Of a stretch of DNA of 64,000 bases, positions 34,351 through 44,487 are shown piece after piece. The DNA comes from Micromonospora cabrerizensis. Lineage in GTDB: Bacteria > Actinomycetota > Actinomycetes > Mycobacteriales > Micromonosporaceae. The position numbers were made by a program, and so were the translations under genes. The notes beneath the pieces were generated by a model. That model had not been told where the DNA came from. It did no database searches and saw only the letters and a program-made list of their open reading frames with translations. How positions within the stretch are numbered: position 1 is the stretch's first letter; every line of letters begins with the position of its first letter. The DNA lies in NCBI RefSeq assembly GCF_022230955.1, contig NZ_JAKKFI010000050.1, positions 1 to 64,000 on the forward strand. The letters are read 5' to 3'.

Positions 34351-35309
34351 AGCGCCCGGAACCGCCCGGCCGCGTCGGTGAACAACCGCCGCAGCTCGGG
34401 CGGGTCGAGGACCTCCACCTCGGGGCCGAGCCCCAGCAGTTGGTGGTACGCGACCTCGACGGACTCGACGGGCAGCCGGCCCACCACCCAGCCCTGCCCG
34501 TCGGGTGCCCCGGCGGCGGCGACCAGCTCGTCGTACACGAAGGGGGCGTCCACCAGGTGCCGGAGCCGGCGCAGACCCACCGGGCTGAGCCGAACGGTGA
34601 CCTCGGCCCGCAGCATGGTCCGCAGGAACGACCCGGCCTGCTCGCCCCAGTGCCCGGCCAGGTCGAAGCCCTCGTCGCGCGCGAAGCTCTCCTCGCCCAC
34701 CTCGACGCCGGTCACCCGGTCCACCCGATAGGTGCGGGTGTCGCCGTCGACCCGGCCGACCAGATACCAGACACCACTCTTGAGCACCAACCCGTACGGC
34801 TGGACCCGCCGGCCAACCTCCCCGTCACCGCGCCGGTAACGCAGCTCCACCACCCGGTCGCGCCAGACCGCCCGGGCCAGCTCGGTCAGCCACGGCGGCG
34901 GCGCGGTCTCCCGGAACCAACCCGGCACGTCCAGGTGGAACCGCTGCCCGGCGCGGGCCGGGGCGTCACGCAGGGCCGGCGGCAGGGCGGCGAGCACCTT
35001 CAGTTCGGCGGCGGCGACCGCGTCGGCGAGCCCCATGTCGCCGGCCGGACCGGGTAGCCCGGAGAGGAAGAGCGCCTCCGCCTCGTCCCGGGTCAGCCCG
35101 GTCAGTCGGGTGCGGTACCCGCCGAGCAGCCGGTACCCGCCGGCCCGGCCCCGGTCTGCGTAGACCGGCACCCCGGCGGCGGAGAGCGCCAACACGTCCC
35201 GGTAGACGGTCCGCTCGGAAACCTCCAGCTCCCGCGCCAGCTCACCCGCCGTCATCGACCCGCGCGCCTGCAACAACAGGAGCAGCGAGATCAGTCGGGA
35301 GGCGCGCAC
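34341..35309 (-). CDS. WYL-domain transcriptional regulator
   Basis: 322 residues. N-terminal HTH_11 (GELARELEVSERTVYRDVLALSAAGVPVYADRG) followed by a WYL domain (VVELRYRRGDGE, VQPYGLVLKSGVWYLVGRVDG) and the WCX-type C-terminus. WYL proteins sense nucleotides or single-stranded nucleic acid and often control DNA damage or defence genes. GTG at 35309 is 6 nt after CAGGAT. No obvious target beside it except the SDR, which has a palindromic operator. Confidence 0.85.
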   Translation of the reverse strand: MRASRLISLLLLLQARGSMTAGELARELEVSERTVYRDVLALSAAGVPVYADRGRAGGYRLLGGYRTRLTGLTRDEAEALFLSGLPGPAGDMGLADAVAAAELKVLAALPPALRDAPARAGQRFHLDVPGWFRETAPPPWLTELARAVWRDRVVELRYRRGDGEVGRRVQPYGLVLKSGVWYLVGRVDGDTRTYRVDRVTGVEVGEESFARDEGFDLAGHWGEQAGSFLRTMLRAEVTVRLSPVGLRRLRHLVDAPFVYDELVAAAGAPDGQGWVVGRLPVESVEVAYHQLLGLGPEVEVLDPPELRRLFTDAAGRFRALYR

Positions 35310-35333
35310 CCGCCCATCCTGCCCGGCCCCGGC

Positions 35334-35975
35334 TCACCGCCCGCCGGGGGTCAGCAACCCCCTGTCGTACGCGGTGGCCACCGCGGCGGCCCGGTCGTTG
35401 ACCCCGAGCTTGGCGTACACGTGCAGCAGGTGCGTCTTGACGGTGGCCTCGCTGATGAACAGCCGAGCCGCCGCCTCCCGATTGGAGGCACCGCGAGCCA
35501 CCAGGGTGAGCACCTCCAGCTCACGCTGGCTGAGCGGCTCCTCGACCGGCGCACGCAGCCGGCCCATCAGCCGGCCGGCGACGCTCGGCGCGAGCACCGA
35601 CTCGCCCCGGGCCGCTGCCCGCACCGCGCGGACCAGTTCCTCACGGGGCGTGTCCTTGAGCAGGTATCCGGTGGCGCCGGCCTCGATCGCCGGCAGCACG
35701 TCGGCGTCCGTGTCGTACGTGGTGAGCACCAGCACCCGGGCCGTACTGCCGGAGCGGGCCAGCCGGCCGATGGCGGTCACCCCGTTCATCCCGGGCATCC
35801 GCAGGTCCATCAGCACCACGTCCGGCCGTACCGTCGCGACCAGGGCCAGCGCCTCCGAGCCGTCCGCCGCCTCACCGACCACCTCGAAGCCGGGGTCGCC
35901 GGTGAACATCCCCCGCAACCCGTCGCGCACCACCGGATGGTCGTCGACGATCAGCAGCCGAATCGGGGCGGTCAA
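35334..35975 (-). CDS. NarL/LuxR-type response regulator
   Basis: 213 residues. Receiver domain with VDDHPVVRDGL, phosphoacceptor Asp in DVVLMDLRMPG near residue 56, and Lys in LLKDTPREE; C-terminal LuxR HTH (LSQRELEVLTLVARGASNREAA, VKTHLLHVYAKLGV). It begins with TTG at 35975 overlapping the kinase stop by TTGA. Partner of the adjacent kinase; likely target is the ABC transporter at the head of the operon. Confidence 0.9.
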   Translation of the reverse strand: MTAPIRLLIVDDHPVVRDGLRGMFTGDPGFEVVGEAADGSEALALVATVRPDVVLMDLRMPGMNGVTAIGRLARSGSTARVLVLTTYDTDADVLPAIEAGATGYLLKDTPREELVRAVRAAARGESVLAPSVAGRLMGRLRAPVEEPLSQRELEVLTLVARGASNREAAARLFISEATVKTHLLHVYAKLGVNDRAAAVATAYDRGLLTPGGR

Positions 35976-37255
35976 CCGGCACCTCCGGGCAGCGCGGGGA
36001 CGGACGCCGAGATGGCGGTGCCGCCGCCCGGCTCGGACTCGACGGCCAACTCGCCGCCGACCCGGGTCACCCGCTGCCGCATCGCGGTCAGCCCGTACCC
36101 GCCGCCCGGCTCGCGGGGCGGCGGCTGCCCCGTGACGTCGAAGCCCGTCCCGTCGTCACGGACATCGAGCGTCACCACGTCCGTCATGTACGACAGGGTC
36201 AGCCCGACCCGTGACGCGCCGGCGTGCCGGGCAACGTTGGACAGCGCCTCCTGGGCGGCCCGCAGCAGGGTTACCTCGACCTCCGGGTGCAGCGGGCGGG
36301 GTGTGCCGGTGGTGGCCACGTCGGCCCGTACCCCGTTCAGGGCTGCCCAGCGCCCACCCAGCTCGGCGAGGGCATCCGGCAGCCGGGCGGTCTCCAACGG
36401 TTCCGGACGGACCGCCTGCACCGAGCGGCGGGCCTCGGTGAGGCTCTCCCGGGCCAGCGCGAGCGCGTTGTCGACGTGCCGGCGCCAGTCGGGGGACCGG
36501 TCGCGGGTCTGCTCGGCCGCCTCCAGCTGGGTGATGATGCCGGTCAACCCCTGCGCCAGGGTGTCGTGGATCTCCCGCGCCATCCGTTGCCGCTCGTCCA
36601 GCACGCCGGCCTCCCGGGCCTGGGTGAGCAGTTGGGCGTGCAGCCCGGCGTTCTCACTGACCGTGTCGGTGAGTTGACGGTTGGTCTCGCCGAGTTCCGC
36701 CACCAGGCGCTTGCGTTTGGCGTCCTCCTGTTCGGCGACCATCGCGAACCAGCTCACCGAGCCGGCGACCAGCAGGTTGAAGAGCACCAGCACCAGCCAG
36801 AGCGGCCAGTGCGACACCACCACCGACAGGCCACCGCCCTGAGACGTGGCGACCAGGGCGGCCGTGGTGACCACGCCGACGACCCGCCAGCGCCCGGGCA
36901 ACACCGGAAAGGCGTGGATGTAGCCGATCCAGGCGAAGAAGCCGTACCAGGGACTGGCGGCCACGAGTGCGGCGGCGAACGTGAGCAGCCCGACGTAGTA
37001 GACCGCCATCAGCCTGCGCCGGCTCTGCCAGTCGGGGTGCAGGGTGACGAACCAGGCGACCCAGCATCCGGCGGCCACGGCGACAGCGAGGGTGGGCAGC
37101 GCCCCGAGATGGTCGGGTGCCGGTGCGACGAGGGCCAGCAGGGTGCCCAGAGCCAGCCCGCCGAAGGGGAACACGCGATAGAGGGCCGCCTCGCGCTCTC
37201 GCCAACCGGTCAGACGGTCGTGCCCACCGTTGCAGGTCATCGCATCTCCGCTCAC
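35972..37255 (-). CDS. Sensor histidine kinase, HisKA_3 type
   Basis: 427 residues. Six hydrophobic helices in the first 190 residues, a coiled segment, the HisKA_3 phosphoacceptor ERQRMAREIHDTLAQGLTGII (His near residue 232) and the ATPase domain (AAQEALSNVARHA, VRDDGTGFD, GGGYGLTAMRQRV). DesK/LiaS-like sensors with little extracellular part often respond to membrane or antibiotic stress. GTG overlaps the permease stop. Confidence 0.9.
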   Translation of the reverse strand: MSGDAMTCNGGHDRLTGWREREAALYRVFPFGGLALGTLLALVAPAPDHLGALPTLAVAVAAGCWVAWFVTLHPDWQSRRRLMAVYYVGLLTFAAALVAASPWYGFFAWIGYIHAFPVLPGRWRVVGVVTTAALVATSQGGGLSVVVSHWPLWLVLVLFNLLVAGSVSWFAMVAEQEDAKRKRLVAELGETNRQLTDTVSENAGLHAQLLTQAREAGVLDERQRMAREIHDTLAQGLTGIITQLEAAEQTRDRSPDWRRHVDNALALARESLTEARRSVQAVRPEPLETARLPDALAELGGRWAALNGVRADVATTGTPRPLHPEVEVTLLRAAQEALSNVARHAGASRVGLTLSYMTDVVTLDVRDDGTGFDVTGQPPPREPGGGYGLTAMRQRVTRVGGELAVESEPGGGTAISASVPALPGGAG

Positions 37256-37986
37256 TCCCAGCGGAACAGTTTCGCCGCGCTGGCACCGGCCGCCACGGCG
37301 ATCACCGCCATTATCGCCAGGTGCAGCGGCTGTGGCGACGTGCCGGTCCAGGCGTCGAGGAGCGCCTGCACCCCGGGTGGCGTGTAGTCGCCGATCCGCG
37401 CCACGACGTCCGGCAGCAGGAACCGGGGCAGGTAGACCCCGCCGAAGAACATGGTGACCAGGAACAGCGGCACGGCCAGCGCCTGCGCCGCCTTCGTCGT
37501 GCGGGCCACCGCGGCGACCAGCAGGCCGAGCGCCAGCAGTGACGCCGTCCCGAGGACGAACGCCAGAGCGAAGCCGAGCGGGTGCCGGGGGAACGGCACC
37601 CCGAACGCCAACCGGCCGACGACGATGAGCAGCACCGCGCTGGCCAGGATCCCGGCCAGGGCCAGCACCAGCTGGGCGGCGAGCAGCGCGGCCGGGTGCG
37701 CCGGGGTGGTCGCCAGCCGGCGCAGCACGCCGCGTTCCCGGTAGGTGGCCAGCACCGAGGGCAGCGTGTTCACCCCGACCATGGCGAGGGTGACCACCAG
37801 CAGCGACGGCGCGAAGTAGCTGACGAAGGTCTGCCCGTCGAAGGTCGGATCCGGCTTACGGAGCGAGGGGACCAACCCGATCACCACCAGGATCAGGGTG
37901 GGCAGACCGACGGTGGTGAGCAACGTCGGCAGGTCCCGCAGGTAGAGCCGCGTCTCGATCCTCAGGATCTGACGGAAGGCGTGCAT
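37252..37986 (-). CDS. ABC-2 type transporter permease
   Basis: 244 residues with six hydrophobic helices and the ABC-2 family pattern (LPSVLATYRERGVLRRLATTPAHP, FGGVYLPRFLLPD). It forms an exporter with the ATPase encoded 12 nt upstream, probably for a drug, lipid or antimicrobial peptide. The stop overlaps the kinase start, so the four genes form one operon. Confidence 0.88.
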   Translation of the reverse strand: MHAFRQILRIETRLYLRDLPTLLTTVGLPTLILVVIGLVPSLRKPDPTFDGQTFVSYFAPSLLVVTLAMVGVNTLPSVLATYRERGVLRRLATTPAHPAALLAAQLVLALAGILASAVLLIVVGRLAFGVPFPRHPLGFALAFVLGTASLLALGLLVAAVARTTKAAQALAVPLFLVTMFFGGVYLPRFLLPDVVARIGDYTPPGVQALLDAWTGTSPQPLHLAIMAVIAVAAGASAAKLFRWE

Positions 37987-37998
37987 GCTTGCCCCTTT

Positions 37999-38907
37999 TC
38001 AGTCGACGGGCCGGTGCCCGGTCAGCTCGACGAAGGCGTCGTCGAGGGTGGACTGCTCCAGCCGCAGGTCCGCGGCGACGATCTGGTGGCGGGCGAGCAC
38101 CGAGGTGACGGCGTGCAGCAGGTCACCGGTGCCGGTCACCACCACCTGGCTGCCGGTGCGCTGTACGGCGGAGACCTCGGGCAGGTCGCTGAGGAGCCGG
38201 TCGTCGACCGGGGCCGACGGCCGGAACCGGATCCGCTGCTCGGGAGCCACCCTCGACACCAGGCCCGCCGGGCTGTCCAGGGCGACGACCAGGCCCCGGT
38301 CGATCACCGCGACCCGGTCACAGAGCCGCTCGGCCTCCTCCATGAAATGGGTGACCAGCACGATCGTCACCCCGCTGTCGCGGACCTGTTCGATGAGACC
38401 CCAGGTGTCGCGGCGGGCCTGCGGGTCCAGCCCGGTGGTCAGCTCGTCGAGGATCGCGATCTCCGGGTTGCCGACCAGGGCCAACGCGATGGAGAGGCGC
38501 TGTTTCTGACCGCCGGACAGCTTCTTGTACGCGGTGTTCCGCTTCTCGCCGAGCCCCAGCCTGTCCATCAGGGCGGCCGGGTCGGCCGGGTTGCGGTAGA
38601 ACGAGGCGTACAGCTCCAGCGCCTCCGCCACCCGCAGCCGGTCCGGCAGTTGGCTCTCCTGGAGTTGCACCCCGACCCGCTGCCGAAGCTGCGCCGCGTC
38701 CCGGCGGGGGTCGAGCCCGAGGACCGACACCCCGCCCCCGTCGGGGACACGCAACCCGGCGACACACTCCACGGTGGTGGTCTTGCCGGCGCCGTTCGGG
38801 CCGAGGATGCCGAAGATCTCCCCGGGCTCCACCGCGAACGACACGTCGTCCACCGCCACCAGATCGCCGTACCGTTTCCTCAGGTGGGTCACCTCGATGA
38901 CCGACAT
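37999..38907 (-). CDS. ABC transporter ATP-binding protein
   Basis: 302 residues. Walker A GPNGAGKTT near residue 36, ABC signature LSGGQKQRL, Walker B IAILDELTTGLDPQ (Leu replaces Pro of the usual DEP), H-loop LVTHFMEEAE, and a 90-residue C-terminal domain as in DrrA-type exporters. ATG at 38907 has GGAAGG upstream. First gene of ATPase-permease-kinase-regulator. Confidence 0.9.
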   Translation of the reverse strand: MSVIEVTHLRKRYGDLVAVDDVSFAVEPGEIFGILGPNGAGKTTTVECVAGLRVPDGGGVSVLGLDPRRDAAQLRQRVGVQLQESQLPDRLRVAEALELYASFYRNPADPAALMDRLGLGEKRNTAYKKLSGGQKQRLSIALALVGNPEIAILDELTTGLDPQARRDTWGLIEQVRDSGVTIVLVTHFMEEAERLCDRVAVIDRGLVVALDSPAGLVSRVAPEQRIRFRPSAPVDDRLLSDLPEVSAVQRTGSQVVVTGTGDLLHAVTSVLARHQIVAADLRLEQSTLDDAFVELTGHRPVD

Positions 38908-39105
38908 CGTGCCGCCTTCCGCCGCTGGCTTCGTACCCCCTCAAGGGTTGTCGGGGTGACCCGGCGGCGAATCGACTGGTCGGCGACGATCCCCGGCGTT
39001 CCCGGTGGATCACCCCCGTCCGCCAACCGGTTGATGTGGACGCGAAGTGTCGCTGCTACCGCTCTGCCCGGCGGACCGGATCATCGGTCGTTAGGCTGCT
39101 CGATC

Positions 39106-39897
39106 GTGGATGTCAGCAGAGTCGCCAGCCCGGTCACCGGCGTCGTGGGACGCTTCCTCGCCGGGGCGGGGCTGCTCCTGCGCGGGCTGGGCCTCTATGT
39201 CCGCAGCCCCGGGTTGATGCTGCTCGGCGTCGTGCCGGCGCTGATCTCCGGCGCGTTCTTCCTGGCCGCGCTCGCCGCCCTGGTGTACTTCGTGGACGAC
39301 CTCGCCGCGCTGGTCACCCCGTTCGCCGACGACTGGTCGAGCACCGCCCGCAGTCTGGTCCGGGTGATCGCCGGTCTGGCCTTCCTGGGGCTCGGCGGCC
39401 TGCTCGGCGTGCTCACCTTCACCGCGGTCACCCTGGTCATCGGCGACCCGTTCTACGAGAAGATCTCCGAGCAGGTCGAGCAGCGGTACGGCGGCACGCC
39501 GGGGGCGGTCGACGTGCCCTTCTGGTCGTCCTTGCGGCGCAGCCTCGCCGACTCGGTACGACTGGTGGCGCTCACCGCGCTGGTCGGGATCCCGCTGTTC
39601 GTCGCGGGCTTCATCCCGGTGGTCGGCCAGACGGTCGTCCCGGTGATCGGCGCGGCGGTGGGCGGCTGGTTCCTCGCCGTCGAGCTGGTCGGTGCACCGT
39701 TCTACCGGCGCGGCATGCGGCTGCCGCAGCGCCGGACGATTCTGAAGGCCGACCGAGCCACCGCGCTCGGCTTCGGCGTGGCCGTCTTCCTCTGCTTCCT
39801 CATCCCGCTCGGCGCGGTGCTGATCATGCCGGCGGCGGTCGCCGGCGCCACCCTGCTGGCCCGCCGATCGCTCGGCCAGTCGATCGAGAAGGACTGA
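39106..39897 (+). CDS. EI24/CysZ-like membrane protein
   Basis: 263 residues, about six hydrophobic helices, with the EI24 family segments GLGLYVRSPGLMLLGVVPALISG and GDPFYEKISEQVEQRYGG. CysZ members move sulfate, but many actinobacterial members have no known substrate. TAGGCT (39092-39097) is 8 nt before the GTG. The macro-domain gene starts 1 nt after its stop codon. Confidence 0.8.
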   Translation: MDVSRVASPVTGVVGRFLAGAGLLLRGLGLYVRSPGLMLLGVVPALISGAFFLAALAALVYFVDDLAALVTPFADDWSSTARSLVRVIAGLAFLGLGGLLGVLTFTAVTLVIGDPFYEKISEQVEQRYGGTPGAVDVPFWSSLRRSLADSVRLVALTALVGIPLFVAGFIPVVGQTVVPVIGAAVGGWFLAVELVGAPFYRRGMRLPQRRTILKADRATALGFGVAVFLCFLIPLGAVLIMPAAVAGATLLARRSLGQSIEKD

Positions 39898-39898
39898 C

Positions 39899-40414
39899 AT
39901 GGAGATCACCCTGGTCGAGGGGGACATCACCACCCAGCAGGTCGACGCCATCGTGAACGCCGCCAACTCGTCCCTGCTCGGTGGCGGCGGGGTCGACGGC
40001 GCCATCCACCGGCGCGGCGGGCCGGCCATCCTGGCCGACTGCCGGGCGCTGCGGGCGTCCCGCTACGGCAGGGGTCTGCCGACCGGGCAGGCGGTGGCGA
40101 CCACCGCAGGGGAGCTACCGGCCCACTGGGTGATCCACACCGTCGGGCCGGTCTGGTCCGCCAGCGAAGACCGGTCGGCGCTGCTGCGCGACTGCTACGC
40201 CAACAGTCTGCGCGTGGCCGACGAGCTGGGCGCGACCACCGTTGCCTATCCCCTGATCTCCGCCGGCATCTACGGCTGGCCGGTCGACGACGCGGTCCGG
40301 CAGGCCCTGACGGTGCTGCGGGCGGCCACCCCGACCGCCGTCACCGAGGCGCGGCTGGTGCTCTTCGGCGCCGACACCCACGCCGTCGCCCGTGCGGTCC
40401 TCGACGCCACCTGA
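39899..40414 (+). CDS. Macro domain ADP-ribose hydrolase
   Basis: 171 residues, a single macro domain close to YmdB/MacroD. Ligand-binding loops VNAANSSLLGGGGVDGAIHR near residue 19-38 and PLISAGIYGWP near residue 120 are complete. It should hydrolyse O-acetyl-ADP-ribose or remove ADP-ribose from proteins. Directly after the EI24 gene in one transcript. Confidence 0.9.
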   Translation: MEITLVEGDITTQQVDAIVNAANSSLLGGGGVDGAIHRRGGPAILADCRALRASRYGRGLPTGQAVATTAGELPAHWVIHTVGPVWSASEDRSALLRDCYANSLRVADELGATTVAYPLISAGIYGWPVDDAVRQALTVLRAATPTAVTEARLVLFGADTHAVARAVLDAT

Positions 40415-40437
40415 CAGCGCTGGTCGGGTGGGCGCGA

Positions 40438-41334
40438 TCAGGTCAGGTCCGCCAGGCAGGACCACTGCGACGTCACCGGCCGGTAGCCCAGCCGGGCGTT
40501 GATCGCCAGCATCGGCGCGTTCGCCTCGTCGTTCGAGGTGTACGCGACGCGTACGCCGTTCGCGGCGGCCCGGTGCAGCGCGGCCGTCTTGGCCAGCCGC
40601 GCCAGCCCTCGGCCCCGGTACGTCGGGATGCTGCCGGTGTAGTCCGACCACATCCGGTCCCCGTCCCGCTTCACCAGGCTGAACGCGACCACCTCACCAC
40701 CGGCCTCGGCCGCGGTGCTGGACGCCTTGTCCAGCCCGAGGTTGTCCCACACGTCGTACTGCCAGCTCTCGTAGCTCTTCGCGTCGACCGGCACGTCGCC
40801 CGGTTCGTCCGCCGCCGAGGCCACGTCCGCCGTGTACAGAAGGTGCGGGTCCAGGTCGGCGATCGGGAGCAGCCGAACACCCGGTGGCGGGTCGGGCAGC
40901 GCGGGCGCCGGATTCAGGTCGAGCGCCGAGTAGCGCACCTCCCGGCTGGGCTCGTACCCCCGCCGCCGGGCGTACGGCAGCGCGTCGGGCTGTGCCAAGG
41001 CACGCACCCGGCGGATTCCCAACGGGCGGAGGAAGTCGGTCGCGGCGGTCAGCAGGGCGGTGCCGACGCCACGTCGCCGGTGTTCCGGGTGCACGTGCAG
41101 CAGGTTGATGCCACCGACGTCCGCCGCCGACGTCGTGCCGATGCGTTCGGCGGACACCCAACCGACCACCCGCTCGTCGACCTCGGCCACGAAGGCGGTC
41201 CACTCCTCCTCGGGCGGCGGTTCGGCGATCATCTTCCGGGTCGACTCCACACCACGCACCAGGTACGGAAATACCGTCGCCCGCAGGGCCACCACGGCCG
41301 GGGCGTCGTCGGGTCGCGCCACGCGGATGCGCAT
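40438..41334 (-). CDS. Double GNAT N-acetyltransferase
   Basis: 298 residues with two GNAT units: INLLHVHPEHRRRGVGTALLTAA near residue 78 and GSIPTYRGRGLARLAKTAAL near residue 240, the second also with NDEANAPMLAINARLGY. The arrangement resembles MshD-type and Eis-unrelated double GNATs; substrate unknown. It starts 1 nt after the RidA stop. Confidence 0.82.
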   Translation of the reverse strand: MRIRVARPDDAPAVVALRATVFPYLVRGVESTRKMIAEPPPEEEWTAFVAEVDERVVGWVSAERIGTTSAADVGGINLLHVHPEHRRRGVGTALLTAATDFLRPLGIRRVRALAQPDALPYARRRGYEPSREVRYSALDLNPAPALPDPPPGVRLLPIADLDPHLLYTADVASAADEPGDVPVDAKSYESWQYDVWDNLGLDKASSTAAEAGGEVVAFSLVKRDGDRMWSDYTGSIPTYRGRGLARLAKTAALHRAAANGVRVAYTSNDEANAPMLAINARLGYRPVTSQWSCLADLT

Positions 41335-41335
41335 G

Positions 41336-41749
41336 TCAGGCCTCCGTCCGTACGGCGGCGACGGCCTCGACCTCGACGAGCTGGTCGGTGTAGCCGAGCA
41401 CGGCGACCCCGAGCAGGGTGCTGGGTGGATCGTGGTCGCCGAAGAAGTCCCGCACCACCTCCCAGACGGTCACCAGGTCCTTCTGCTGCGACGACGCCAC
41501 GTAGACGGTGGTCTTGACGACGTCGGTGGGGGTGGCACCGGCCGCCGCGAGGGCGGTTTCCAGGTTCGCCATCACCTGCCGGGCCTGCGCGGCGTGGTCG
41601 CCCGGCGCGACGGTGCGTCCCTCGGCGTCCAGCGGGCACGCCCCGGCGGTGAAGACCAGCCGGGCGGGCGGCTCGACGGTGGCCGCGTAGGCGTACTCGG
41701 CGACGTCGGACAGGGCGGGGACGTGCAGCAACGCGACAGCATCCGGCAT
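41336..41749 (-). CDS. RidA family protein
   Basis: 137 residues. RidA fold with VFTAGACPLDAEGRTVAPGDHAAQARQVMANLE and VVKTTVYVASS; the expected C-terminal ARxE-type segment reads VEVEAVAAVR, so the usual arginine of enamine deaminases is not in its normal place. TAGCCT then 7 nt precede ATG 41749 (leaderless), which excludes a long upstream extension. First gene before the GNAT. Confidence 0.8.
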   Translation of the reverse strand: MPDAVALLHVPALSDVAEYAYAATVEPPARLVFTAGACPLDAEGRTVAPGDHAAQARQVMANLETALAAAGATPTDVVKTTVYVASSQQKDLVTVWEVVRDFFGDHDPPSTLLGVAVLGYTDQLVEVEAVAAVRTEA

Positions 41750-41893
41750 GCCGGCGAGGCTAGCCACGTTCGCCCGCCGAGGCGACGCAATAACGCCCGG
41801 CGCCGGGCTCCACCGCGCTCCGGGCTCCACCGCGCTCCGCGCTCCAGGCTCCACTGCGATCCACGCTCCGCGCTCCACCGCGATCGGAGGCAG

Positions 41894-41951
41894 CAACTTC
41901 AGTGTTGTAGGGGCCTCCCGACGCCCGGAGGCCCCTACAACGCTGAAGTTG
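41894..41951. terminator. 25-bp stem hairpin, probable end of the ceb-like operon
   Basis: Arms 41894-41918 and 41927-41951 pair at all 25 positions (one G-T) around an 8-nt loop; inner part GTTGTAGGGGCCTCC. It lies between cebR-like and RidA genes in the 331-bp gap 41750-42080. Resembles the palindromic element at 8015 in layout. Confidence 0.65.
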
Positions 41952-41970
41952 TGCGGATCTTGCGGCGATT

Positions 41971-42060
41971 CGCGCGCAGGGCGATCGCGCGCAGGGCGAT
42001 CGCGCGCAGGGCGAGTGCGGGCGGCACGGCGAGTGCGGGCGGCAGGGCGCGGGCGGGCGC
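41971..42060. repeat. Short tandem repeats (3 x 15 bp, 2 x 18 bp)
   Basis: CGCGCGCAGGGCGAT at 41971, 41986 and, with one change, 42001; then TGCGGGCGGCACGGCGAG at 42016 and a close copy at 42034. Non-coding, immediately downstream of the cebR-like gene. Nothing else is seen in this gap apart from the hairpin and short CGCGCTCCACC-type repeats at 41810-41880. Confidence 0.75.
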
Positions 42061-42080
42061 GCGCGGGCGGCGCGGCGCGC

Positions 42081-43088
42081 TCAGGCGGAGGCTCGGCGGA
42101 TCAGCTCGGTGGGGAGCATGACCGCCTGTTCGATGGTCTCCCCGGCGGCCAGCCGGAGCAGTTGGCGGGTCATCCGGCGGCCGAGTTCCACGATCGGCTG
42201 TCGGACCGTGGTCAGCGGTGGTTCGGTGTACGCGGCCGTCTCGATGTCGTCGAAACCGACCACCGCGACGTCGTCGGGCACCCGCCGGCCGGCCTCGCGC
42301 AGTGTCCGCAGGGCGGCGTGCGCCATCAGGTCGGAGGCGGCGAAGACGCCGTCCAGGTCGGGGTGGTCGGTGAGCAGCCGACGCATCGCCGCCGCCCCGG
42401 ACTCACGGGTGAAGTCGCCGACGGCGATCAGCTCGGGCAGCCCCGCGTCGGCGACCGCGCTGCGGTAACCGCTGAGCCGCTCGATCCCGGCGACCATGTC
42501 CTGTGGGCCGGCGATGGTGGCGATCCGCCGACGACCGATGTTGATCATGTGCCGGACGGCTGCGGTCACCCCGGCCACGTGATCGACGTCGACGTACGGA
42601 ACGGGTACGTCGCCGAGCGGCCGGCCGCTGACCACGACCGGGATGCCGAGGCGCGCGAGCGTGCCGGGCAACGGGTCGGCACCGTGCAGCGAGGCGAAGA
42701 GCACCCCGTCGACGTGCCGGCCGGTGGTGTACCGCTCGACCCGGTGATGCCCGGCCGGCGAACCGGCGAGCATCAGCACCAGTTGCTTGTCGGCGGCCTC
42801 CAGCTCCTGGCTGACGCCCCGGATGATGCCGGGGAAGACCTGGTCGTCGGAGAAGACCCGGGTGGCCGCCTCCGGCATGACCAGGGCGATCGAGTCGGTG
42901 CGTTGGGTGACCAGGCTGCGGGCGGCCAGGTTGGGCACGTACCCCAGCTCGGCGACGGCCCGGGTGACCGCCTCCCGGATCGGTTCCGCGACGGTGGTGG
43001 AGCCGTTGACCACCCGCGACACGGTGGCGCGGGACACCCCGGCCCGCGCCGCCACCGCTTCGAGCGTCGGCCGCTGCGCCGTCGTCAT
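42081..43088 (-). CDS. LacI family repressor, CebR-like
   Basis: 335 residues. N-terminal HTH LEAVAARAGVSRATVSRVVNGS, hinge NLAARSLVTQRT, then the periplasmic-binding-like sensor domain. Last gene behind the GH1 gene in the same direction. Its likely sites are two GAGAGCGCTCTC palindromes before the solute-binding protein gene; the CebR site of Streptomyces has the same AGCGCT core. An oligosaccharide such as cellobiose would release it. Confidence 0.85.
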   Translation of the reverse strand: MTTAQRPTLEAVAARAGVSRATVSRVVNGSTTVAEPIREAVTRAVAELGYVPNLAARSLVTQRTDSIALVMPEAATRVFSDDQVFPGIIRGVSQELEAADKQLVLMLAGSPAGHHRVERYTTGRHVDGVLFASLHGADPLPGTLARLGIPVVVSGRPLGDVPVPYVDVDHVAGVTAAVRHMINIGRRRIATIAGPQDMVAGIERLSGYRSAVADAGLPELIAVGDFTRESGAAAMRRLLTDHPDLDGVFAASDLMAHAALRTLREAGRRVPDDVAVVGFDDIETAAYTEPPLTTVRQPIVELGRRMTRQLLRLAAGETIEQAVMLPTELIRRASA

Positions 43089-43107
43089 CGCGCCTTCCCC
43101 CCGCTCG

Positions 43108-44483
<1,376 letters not shown>

Positions 44484-44487
<4 letters not shown>

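Noticed and set aside
41750..41896. Longer RidA starting at 41896
   Set aside because: The extension encodes repeats from tandem DNA, and a leaderless promoter fits the ATG at 41749.
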